Assembly (NCBI GenBank): GCA_021819255.1
Contig: JAKART010000213.1
Span: 1 to 5,005, forward strand
DNA from: Acidobacteriota bacterium
GTDB lineage: Bacteria; Acidobacteriota; Terriglobia; Terriglobales; Acidobacteriaceae
Direction of reading: 5' to 3'
Length of the DNA stretch: 5,005 nucleotides
In this document: positions 1 to 5,005 of the stretch, piece after piece
How the letters are laid out: each line of letters opens with the position of its first letter
How positions within the stretch are numbered: the stretch's first letter is position 1
Notes under the pieces: model-generated
What the model was told of the DNA's origin: nothing
Databases searched by the model: none
Seen by the model: only the letters and a program-made list of their open reading frames with translations
Translations under genes and position numbers: made by a program

Positions 1-1047
1 AAGCAACTTACAGCGCCCGCGCATTACCGGACCTTCTGCTCTGCCATGGCCTCTGGCGACCGCGCTCGCCAACTTGCAGATCTCTTTGTTGACTGCGACA
101 GCAAGCAAGCCATCTCCTCTACCTTTCTGGGAACCTACAACAGGCAAGGCTATGCAAATCGACTGAATCTCGCAGCCGACTTCGATCAGGCGTTCTTGTA
201 CTCCACCGATCAACCGGATAGGTCTGTGCTTGCACTCCAGAGGGCCACTGCGGACCAGTTCCGGGCCTTGGAGGCATCCGCGGGCTCCGCGACAGAGCGA
301 AATCGCATCGGGTACTTCTCTGGCTATGTTAACTTCATGCCGCCCTACTGCGAAGCTTATCTGGCTGCGCACCAGCTCTCCACGGTGCTTGATGAAGCGG
401 TCAGGATGCGTGCGGCGGGCGACGCGAACCAGGCCTGCGAGCATATTCTGCGCAATGGCGTACCGCTGTGGCTTGCCATTCCTCCCCTCACCCGCAAAGT
501 CATGCTGGAATACCAGGCGATCGTTGCGACACGCAACGATCAGGGCCAGCTTGCATCCATGCAAAATAAATTCGTTCGTATTGCACTGGAGCGTCTGCGG
601 CTCTCCCTGCAGGAGTTCACAGGGGACCTGCCAGCTTCCATGGAGCAAGCTTACAATGCGGCAATCGACCCAGGGCAGGCGAACCAGCCGCGCATTGTTG
701 TTCCGACCCGGCCTTCCCTGCTGAAGCCCGGCGAGTCTCTCCGACTATTCATCGTCGCTCTTGAATCGAGGGGCAATGCGCGCGCGGTCACCTTCTACTC
801 AAGAAGCGATGATCGGAAGGTCTGGCAGGCTCAGATGGCTGTTCCTGCCGGCCGAAGTGTCTATACCGCGCAACTGGGGCCATTTTGCGTGCAGGATGGT
901 ACGGTCCAGTACTACGCTTCCCTGGAAGCTGAAGGGAAACGATTCTTCGATCCGCCAGAGGCTCCAGAGAATGCCTATTGGCTGAACATCCTGGACGAGC
1001 GGCCAAGCATCGATCCCGGCGCATCTTCCCAGGCGCATCTTCCATGA
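1..1047 (+). CDS. C-terminal part of a large, probably secreted carbohydrate-active-like protein (5' end outside window)
   Basis: The frame is open from base 1 to the TGA at 1045-1047, giving 348 visible residues. The first ATG (46) has no evident ribosome binding site and lies inside continuous coding sequence, so it is probably internal and the gene begins upstream. Visible residues about 1-215 look mostly alpha-helical, with a conserved-looking core around RNRIGYFSGYVNFMPPYCEAY and a later stretch ATRNDQGQLASMQNK. Residues about 230-332 look like an Ig-like beta-sandwich: a Pro-rich entry (PTRPSLLKPGESL), alternating hydrophobic strands, then VQYYASLEAEGK and a PPEAPENAYWLNIL ending. From memory, this helical-plus-Ig ending is typical of large (about 1,000-residue) exported proteins of polysaccharide-degrading bacteria. 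The catalytic part, if any, is not visible, so no reaction is assigned. It is transcribed towards the reductase gene, not with it. Confidence is high that it is coding and low on function. Confidence 0.6.
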   Translation, partial: KQLTAPAHYRTFCSAMASGDRARQLADLFVDCDSKQAISSTFLGTYNRQGYANRLNLAADFDQAFLYSTDQPDRSVLALQRATADQFRALEASAGSATERNRIGYFSGYVNFMPPYCEAYLAAHQLSTVLDEAVRMRAAGDANQACEHILRNGVPLWLAIPPLTRKVMLEYQAIVATRNDQGQLASMQNKFVRIALERLRLSLQEFTGDLPASMEQAYNAAIDPGQANQPRIVVPTRPSLLKPGESLRLFIVALESRGNARAVTFYSRSDDRKVWQAQMAVPAGRSVYTAQLGPFCVQDGTVQYYASLEAEGKRFFDPPEAPENAYWLNILDERPSIDPGASSQAHLP

Positions 1048-1363
1048 GCGGAAAGCATCGGTGAAGCATCAGCGTCTGCAAACCTCTTCGCGCAGACGCA
1101 TCCATCTCGAGGCCTGCATCTGCTCGGAGTTGCTTCGCACGGCCTCTCCGAGATTCTTTCCAGCTCTTGCCATGCCGAGGAATCTTCCGAAGTGGCTTTG
1201 CCGGCGCGCTTTCAGGTCATGCCTGTGCGGGAAGAGCGTTGGCTGTCCCCTAGACCATTTTCCCTGAAGGTGTAAGCAAGGGGAACGACTCCTGTGGGCG
1301 TTTTCCTCAATGAAAACGCCACTGAACGCCCGCTTCCGTACACCCATCATCAGGGAAAATGGT
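1048..1363. other. Convergent intergenic region without a gene
   Basis: These 316 bases lie between the 3' ends of two genes that point at each other. Conceptual products on both strands are basic, low-complexity and unlike any family I know; the minus-strand one that runs in from the reductase gene is in a different frame from the reductase and shows no domain. What can be supported is a small hairpin at 1072-1099 and a large palindrome at 1251-1366. I see nothing recognisable in 1100-1250. Confidence 0.75.
1072..1099 (+). terminator. Hairpin after the first gene, possible terminator
   Basis: GCGTCTGC at 1072-1079 is the exact reverse complement of GCAGACGC at 1092-1099, with a 12-base loop. 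The stem is GC-rich and starts 25 bases after the stop codon, where a transcription end would be expected. There is no T-run behind it, so it does not meet the usual rule for an intrinsic terminator. It could be a weak or factor-assisted end, an mRNA 3' stabiliser, or chance. Confidence 0.35.
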
Positions 1364-1366
1364 CTA
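1251..1366. repeat. 116-bp imperfect palindrome with 17-bp perfect inverted ends (MITE- or REP-like candidate)
   Basis: The 17 bases at 1251-1267 (TAGACCATTTTCCCTGA) are the perfect reverse complement of 1350-1366. Inside, GGTGTA (1269-1274) can pair with TACACC (1339-1344). In the centre, GGCGTTTTC (1297-1305) pairs with GAAAACGCC (1312-1320) round a 6-base loop, extended by GT/AC with one bulged G. About 34 base pairs can therefore form in 116 bases. The outer ends begin and end with TA, so it may also be read as a 112-bp element with 15-bp terminal repeats flanked by a TA duplication, as left by IS630/Tc1-mariner-type transposition. Because TA is itself palindromic, this is suggestive only. 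The right end overlaps the TAG stop of the reductase gene. Other readings are a REP/BIME-type repeat or a bidirectional 3'-end structure for the two convergent transcripts. No T-run follows any stem. Copy number elsewhere cannot be seen from here. Confidence 0.6.
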
Positions 1367-2302
1367 ATAGCTCCATTCCTTGTTAAGCACCGGATGGAGA
1401 ATCTTCCGCACCTCCTCCACCAGGCTCCTGTCATAGGGCCCCTCGCACTCTGCAACATTCCTTCGCACGGTCTCCGCGCTCGCAGAGCTGAACAGCGTAG
1501 TTGGTATCTCCGGATTTTGACTGGAGAACTGCAACGCCAGACGGCTGATTGACGTACCGTGTGATTGACAGAATGCGGCAGCCCTCCGGAACAGACTCCG
1601 GTCCTGCTCGCTGGCCGGGTGCCAGGTGGCCGGTCCTCGATCGGTGAGCAGGCCGGAGGCGAACGGAGAACCGTTGATAACGCCGATTCCCTTCTCTCTT
1701 GCGGCAGGCAGCAGATCAAGAAGCTGCGTATCGTTCAGGCAGTAATGATTGTGAACCAGAGCAGCATCAATCTCCAGCGAAGCAAAGATCCGTCTCCAGA
1801 GGTCCATCGGATAGAGGCCGAAGCTGACCGCCCCAATCCGGCCCTCGCGTTTGAGTTCGCAAACCGTCTCATACCCTTCGCTCAATGCCCGTTCCGTATA
1901 CTCTCGGTTCTTATACTCGATGTCGTGAATATGGATGATGTCAAAATAATCCGTTCCCAACCGCCGAGCGCTCTCCTCCAGCGAAGATCGGATCCGGGAT
2001 CGCGAATAGTCAAGTGTATCGTTACCGTAACGACCCGGCTCCGTATACTTGCCGACTTTGGTCGATAGGTAGTAAGCGTCTCGCGAAACTCCTTGCAAGG
2101 CCTTGCCCAAAATCGTCTCGGACAGAGTACCGCCGTAGGCCGGCGCAACATCGAAGTAGTTGATGCCACAGTCGAGAGCCTGATGCACGGCGGCGATCGC
2201 ATCGGATTCATCCACAGGATGAAAGACGCCGCCCAGAGCGGATGCTCCAAAGCTGAGTCTGGAAACGTTCAGACCTGTTTTGCCAAGCAATCTGTATTCC
2301 AT
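1364..2302 (-). CDS. Aldo/keto reductase, L-galactose/L-fucose 1-dehydrogenase-like
   Basis: This 312-residue protein is a full-length aldo/keto reductase (AKR) barrel. The catalytic tetrad is in place: D51 and Y56 in DVAPAYGG, K82 in STKVGKY, and H126 in HIHDIEY. Many segments follow plant L-galactose dehydrogenase as I remember it: GGTLSETILGKAL (58-69 approx.), HDIEY, LNDTQLLDLLP (189-199) and GPATWHPAS (223-231). Such enzymes oxidise L-galactose, and in bacteria L-fucose or related sugars, at C1 with NAD in the cytoplasm. The cofactor region (SSASAETVRRN, 272-282) lacks the Lys and Arg that bind the NADPH phosphate in other AKRs, which fits NAD use. The ATG at 2300-2302 has AGGCGGA 10 bases upstream (2313-2319). 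The C-terminus ends NKEWSY, a few residues short of the plant enzyme, and the stop codon lies inside the palindrome at 1251-1366. Its neighbour upstream on the same strand is a RhaT transporter, supporting a sugar-catabolic role. The exact substrate is not certain. Confidence 0.9.
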   Translation of the reverse strand: MEYRLLGKTGLNVSRLSFGASALGGVFHPVDESDAIAAVHQALDCGINYFDVAPAYGGTLSETILGKALQGVSRDAYYLSTKVGKYTEPGRYGNDTLDYSRSRIRSSLEESARRLGTDYFDIIHIHDIEYKNREYTERALSEGYETVCELKREGRIGAVSFGLYPMDLWRRIFASLEIDAALVHNHYCLNDTQLLDLLPAAREKGIGVINGSPFASGLLTDRGPATWHPASEQDRSLFRRAAAFCQSHGTSISRLALQFSSQNPEIPTTLFSSASAETVRRNVAECEGPYDRSLVEEVRKILHPVLNKEWSY

Positions 2303-2332
2303 GTCAAAAACATCCGCCTTTCATACGCTCAG

Positions 2333-2382
2333 AGAGCATCAGGGAGTGGCGAACCAGCTTCCCTGTTGCGCAGTCATGCTCT
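2333..2382 (-). promoter_or_regulatory. Structured leader hairpin upstream of the reductase gene
   Basis: Read on the minus strand, AGAGCAT (2382-2376) pairs exactly with ATGCTCT (2339-2333). Directly inside on one side, CAGGGA (2365-2360) pairs with TCCCTG (2345-2340), and further in TGG-TTCG-CCA forms a short stem with a UUCG loop. The result is a 7+6+3 bp stem with a 10-base bulge on the 5' arm. It ends about 30 bases before the start codon and just ahead of the ribosome binding site. It could be a leader regulating translation, an intercistronic mRNA-protecting structure, or chance. No known riboswitch class is recognised. Confidence 0.35.
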
Positions 2383-2393
2383 TGGATCGAGTA

Positions 2394-2413
2394 TCCATGC
2401 TGACAGGCATGGA
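2394..2413 (-). promoter_or_regulatory. Small inverted repeat in the transporter-reductase gap
   Basis: TCCATGC (2394-2400) and GCATGGA (2407-2413) are exact reverse complements round a 6-base spacer. It may be a hairpin in the transcript or a short dyad bound by a regulator. The bases GACAGGCA at 2402-2409 also match TGCCTGTC at 2469-2476 in reverse complement, so a second, mutually exclusive pairing is possible. I see no convincing -35/-10 promoter pair around it, so its role is open. Confidence 0.25.
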
Positions 2414-2518
2414 GCGAATTGGCTTCTTCTCCTGACTGACCGCTGACGCTGCTTCCAGGGCATCGTCTTGCCTGTCGATCTTTGGCAATGGAATCGCCTC
2501 TCCAGCGGCGCCTTCCGG

Positions 2519-3538
2519 CTAAGCTCCGGTCATCGAACTGCCGGCGGCAAGCAGCACGATGGAGCCGAGGAGAATGGCCAGGCCGGCGTAGAGTCTGCGA
2601 ATCGATCGCCCGGATGCTTCATTCCATTCTCCCGTAATGAATCCAAAGATGTTGGCTACCAGAAGAGAAAGCGCTATGTTCATGGCCCAGCCAACCGATG
2701 TGCCCAACCGCCCCAGATAATACGCTCCCATGCCGTAAGGAATGGTTGCAACGAACCAGATAACGCCCATGAGAACTCCCATCCCCCAGTCATGGGCGGC
2801 ATCCGGACCCACGTTTTTTCGCCATGTTCCCCTTCGTATCTGCAAGCCACCAAACCAGAGCAGCAGCGCTACCGCCGCTCCCCAGAACACAGGCATCCAA
2901 CTGGCCAGAGTCGAGAATGCCGGGCTTGCTCCCAGCCGCAAGGCCTCGTCTCCCATCTGGCTGGTAAAGGCAAATCCCAGGTTTGCACAGGAGCTTAGAA
3001 GGCCGGATAGAGCGCAGACCACGACAGCCAACTTGAATCTGCGCGCCTGCCCTGCCGCGTCTGCTGCGCGCTCCCGCAGCGCGCCTGCCCTGCCGCAGAT
3101 GCTGACCCCAAGCACACATCCCGCAATGCCGGCCACAATGACGGCGCCGCCTGGAGTAAGCAGTTCAGTCCTTGATTTCACGACAAGAGGCAAGATGGAG
3201 CCTATCGCGGTGTTGATCCCCATAATGATCGCGAAGCCCACAGACATGCCGGCCAGGGTAACTCCGTAGCCGAAAAGAATGGCGCCTATACCCCAGCCAA
3301 AACCATACGCTGCTCCCAGCCACACGGTTCCGGAGCCGGCGGCTCGCACCGCGGCGAGCCAATGGGGCAGAACAGACATCGCCATCGCGAAGGGAAGCAC
3401 GATCATCATCATGATCGTGGCTGGAATGTAGATGTTCTCCAGCTCAAATGTCTTGCGTTTTTTGAGGGGTACTGCCAGGCCGCCGCCCGCAATGGCGGCG
3501 AGGAGAACCAACAAAAAGCCGAATGCGATGGAGCGCAT
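2519..3538 (-). CDS. rhaT: RhaT-family L-rhamnose/proton symporter-like sugar transporter
   Basis: The protein is an inner-membrane permease of about 339 residues with ten hydrophobic segments, close to the E. coli RhaT length (344). The segments are roughly residues 4-23, 37-60, 70-92, 96-120, 130-150, 169-190, 208-232, 251-275, 281-302 and 317-335. Family features recalled from RhaT are present: a first helix ending in PLKKRKTFELE (like PFKKVKKWSWE), YGFGWGIGAILFGYGVTLAGMSVGFAIIMG, and the late GEWNEASGRS (like KEWNNAGRR). RhaT imports L-rhamnose with a proton. Here it may take L-rhamnose or another L-sugar such as L-fucose or L-galactose, since the next gene encodes an L-galactose-dehydrogenase-like enzyme. 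I chose the ATG at 3536-3538, which has GAGGT 8 bases upstream; a TTG at 3545-3547 would add MIR, is possible, but overlaps that GAGGT. It is followed after 216 bases by the reductase gene and preceded by a 3' end 243 bases away. Confidence 0.9.
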   Translation of the reverse strand: MRSIAFGFLLVLLAAIAGGGLAVPLKKRKTFELENIYIPATIMMMIVLPFAMAMSVLPHWLAAVRAAGSGTVWLGAAYGFGWGIGAILFGYGVTLAGMSVGFAIIMGINTAIGSILPLVVKSRTELLTPGGAVIVAGIAGCVLGVSICGRAGALRERAADAAGQARRFKLAVVVCALSGLLSSCANLGFAFTSQMGDEALRLGASPAFSTLASWMPVFWGAAVALLLWFGGLQIRRGTWRKNVGPDAAHDWGMGVLMGVIWFVATIPYGMGAYYLGRLGTSVGWAMNIALSLLVANIFGFITGEWNEASGRSIRRLYAGLAILLGSIVLLAAGSSMTGA

Positions 3539-3546
3539 GCGAATCA

Positions 3547-3551
3547 ACCTC
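3547..3551 (-). promoter_or_regulatory. Ribosome binding site that decides the transporter start
   Basis: On the minus strand, GAGGT lies 8 bases ahead of the ATG at 3536-3538, an ideal distance. The competing TTG codon (3545-3547) overlaps this motif and would have to rely on AAGG at 3557-3554, 6 bases upstream. The ATG is therefore the better start. Confidence 0.6.
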
Positions 3552-3693
3552 GACCTTCCCTACAACGTGCAAAGAGACGACCATGCCGGGAACAAGGATG
3601 CCGGATTCGGCTGTGGATCGATATGGAATCGGCCCTGTTCGAACTTCGATCTGAGTTCTTCAGCGATCTCCGTTCGGATGAATCTCTCGAAAA

Positions 3694-3733
3694 CTCCCTG
3701 CCGCGGCGTTTTCCTTCCACCCATGTCAGGGAG
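3694..3733 (-). other. Inverted repeat between exported-protein gene and transporter gene
   Basis: CTCCCTG (3694-3700) is the exact reverse complement of CAGGGAG (3727-3733), separated by 26 bases. In minus-strand transcripts it would lie about 50 bases after the stop codon of the upstream gene, so it could be a processing or partial termination structure. There is no T-run behind it. The rest of the 3539-3781 gap shows no gene and no promoter that I would defend. Confidence 0.25.
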
Positions 3734-3781
3734 GCGTCCGCAACCGCCGAGGCCGCAGGCACCGGTCGCGGGTCGATGCCT

Positions 3782-5005
3782 TCAGGGATGCACCGGTTCA
3801 ATCCGAAGATGGATCTCGCCAGTCTCTTCCAGAGGACACCAGACAACGAGGCTCCGACTCTCGATGTTGGAAGCGGCTCCGGTTCTGATGGAAGAGTCTA
3901 TCTGGGCGTGACCAAGGACTTGAACGCTTGCAGCGCCACTCCAGTTTTCAATCACCAAGGCCGGGTTGACCAGTGGGGATGCCTGGCTGCCCCGTAATGT
4001 AACCTCGAACGCAGACGGTGGAGCGTCCGCCGTCCTGCGCACCACATAGGCTCGCTGGGCCGGATCGTACGCGATGCCCAAAACTGCCGGGCCCACAGCC
4101 GACGCCGGGGCCGGAGAGAGCCAGGATCTCGCCAGTTCCACCAAAGGATTCGGTCCATCCGCCGTGAGACCCGTCATGAGCAGCTTGGTCTCTGTGTGTT
4201 GCGTGCTGCTGTAGTCTCCCCAATAAATGTCAGAGAGAGAGGTGTGTGATGGGCGGTCCGGCTCCATGGCGGGCCTGCCGCTGGAGGCGATTTGGGATAC
4301 CGGCCAGTGATTCCACCACTCAAACATCGAGTAGCTGCGTTCACTGCCGTAAACATGCCAGGTTACGCCACCAGCCGGATTCACAATCTCAAACGGCTTG
4401 TATTGCGACTTGAGATTCACCAGTTGAATATTCGCGTTTGCCGGCTGGTCAAGCTTCTTCGGCCCCCTCGGATAGTCAAAGGAAGTTGTAACCTTCGGTA
4501 TCCAGTGGTAGGTGTGCGTCTGGCCTTGCAGGTTGGCCAAGGTAAGGGCATCGGGTTGGATGTCGTCTTCTGGGCGCTTGCCGGGATTGTGCAGGTCGAT
4601 CGTCTCCTGCCACTCATAGTCTTTGGTATTGGGAGAGGTGTGCCACAGTGTCTGCTGGCGCACAGCAACTCCATCTGGATAGATGGTCCATTGCTCCTCA
4701 ACCCAATCGCCCCAGCCGGTGTCTGGATCCGGGTCAGCTTCGGCATAGGCACGAGTCTCCACCAGAGCATAACGCCATCGCACCACCGCGCGGGCAGGAG
4801 AAGACTCAAGAATGCTTACGCGCGAGCTTCGGTCCTGCTTGTCGGACATCGGCTCGCAGTCCTCGCCGCCGGTACACAAGGGCTTTCCCCAGGTCTCCAC
4901 GGACTGCTCGTTGTACCACTTTCCATTCTCGGTCACCCATGCGGGCATATAATTCAGGCCTTCCCAGAAGACAAGCCGCATGGGCGACTGTTCAAACCGA
5001 GATCG
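3782..5005 (-). CDS. C-terminal part of an uncharacterised, probably exported carbohydrate-related protein (5' end outside window)
   Basis: The frame is open from the right edge (5005) to the TGA at 3782-3784, giving 407 residues. The ATG at 4979-4981 has no clear ribosome binding site and eight in-frame codons precede it up to the edge, so the true start lies outside. Striking stretches, counted from that ATG, are LVFWEGLNYMPAWVTENG (3-20), EPMSDKQDRSSRV (43-55), GWGDWVEEQWTIYPDGVAVR (89-108), LDQPANANIQLVNL (177-190) and MFEWWNHWPVSQIASSGRP (219-237). The many Trp, Tyr and polar turns suggest a large beta-sheet fold; residues about 300-399 look like a separate beta-sandwich. From memory, this pattern belongs to a conserved, largely hypothetical family in polysaccharide-use loci, possibly lyase-like, but I cannot name it or point to catalytic residues. 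It precedes the RhaT-like gene on the same strand, which suggests a role in supplying or sensing a rhamnose-, fucose- or galactose-containing glycan. Confidence 0.6.
   Translation of the reverse strand, partial: RSRFEQSPMRLVFWEGLNYMPAWVTENGKWYNEQSVETWGKPLCTGGEDCEPMSDKQDRSSRVSILESSPARAVVRWRYALVETRAYAEADPDPDTGWGDWVEEQWTIYPDGVAVRQQTLWHTSPNTKDYEWQETIDLHNPGKRPEDDIQPDALTLANLQGQTHTYHWIPKVTTSFDYPRGPKKLDQPANANIQLVNLKSQYKPFEIVNPAGGVTWHVYGSERSYSMFEWWNHWPVSQIASSGRPAMEPDRPSHTSLSDIYWGDYSSTQHTETKLLMTGLTADGPNPLVELARSWLSPAPASAVGPAVLGIAYDPAQRAYVVRRTADAPPSAFEVTLRGSQASPLVNPALVIENWSGAASVQVLGHAQIDSSIRTGAASNIESRSLVVWCPLEETGEIHLRIEPVHP

Noticed and set aside
1294..1322. Central hairpin of the palindrome as a classical intrinsic terminator
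   Set aside because: The 9-bp stem is good, but no T-run follows on either strand, so I keep it only as part of the palindrome.
1069..1719. 216-residue minus-strand frame running from the reductase gene into the intergenic region
   Set aside because: It overlaps the reductase in another frame. Its product is Arg/Ser/Pro-rich with no family resemblance, and it has no supported start.
1565..2446. Plus-strand frames opposite the reductase gene (1565-2068 and 2093-2446)
   Set aside because: These are antisense shadows of a gene with clear family motifs; the products are unrecognisable.
2303..2518. A sigma-70 promoter for the reductase gene
   Set aside because: TATGAA-like and TTCGCC-like boxes exist but are spaced about 22 bases apart and match poorly.
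2468..3269. Plus-strand frames opposite the transporter gene
   Set aside because: They are antisense to a clear ten-helix RhaT-type protein and look compositionally like shadows.
3548..3781. A promoter for the transporter gene (TTGTTC and TTGTAG boxes)
   Set aside because: The spacing of about 24 bases is too long and the -10 match is weak.
3779..3788. A 10-base match between 1261-1270 and the reverse strand at 3779-3788
   Set aside because: Matches of this length are expected several times by chance in 5 kb; only the shorter motif's intergenic bias is noted.
3544..3846. 100-residue minus-strand frame in the gap ahead of the transporter
   Set aside because: It begins inside the exported-protein gene in another frame and ends at the transporter start; it is Arg/Ser-rich with no recognisable motif.
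3362..3997. Plus-strand frames of 211 and 159 residues spanning the transporter start and the gap
   Set aside because: They cross two real genes on the other strand and the gap between them, with no domain and no convincing ribosome binding site.

Overview
The window looks like part of a carbohydrate-use region from a bacterium, most likely an acidobacterium (Terriglobia type). That placement is an inference from memory: moderately GC-rich coding, large secreted carbohydrate-active-like proteins, and a plant-like L-galactose dehydrogenase homologue beside a RhaT-type sugar transporter. There is no rRNA or marker gene to prove it.

Layout: (1) 1-1047, plus strand, the C-terminal part of a large protein cut by the left edge, with a helical region followed by an Ig-like beta domain. 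(2) 1048-1363, a gene-free convergent intergenic stretch. It holds a small hairpin just after the first gene and a 116-bp imperfect palindrome (1251-1366) with perfect 17-bp inverted ends and a nested 9-bp hairpin; its right end overlaps the stop codon of the next gene. (3) 1364-2302, minus strand, an aldo/keto reductase very like L-galactose/L-fucose 1-dehydrogenases. (4) 2303-2518, a non-coding gap with two predicted RNA hairpins in the leader of the reductase gene. (5) 2519-3538, minus strand, a 10-helix RhaT-family sugar/proton symporter. (6) 3548-3781, a gap with the transporter's ribosome binding site and one long-loop hairpin. (7) 3782-5005, minus strand, the C-terminal part of an uncharacterised, probably exported protein rich in Trp and Tyr, cut by the right edge.

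The three minus-strand genes run in the order exported protein, transporter, dehydrogenase. This is a sensible order for a pathway in which an extracytoplasmic protein acts on a glycan, RhaT imports the released 6-deoxy sugar or related L-sugar, and the reductase oxidises it at C1 with NAD. The gaps of about 220-240 bp leave open whether this is one transcript. The palindrome and the structured leader are the parts least explained by ordinary annotation. No CRISPR array, tRNA or transposase gene was seen.
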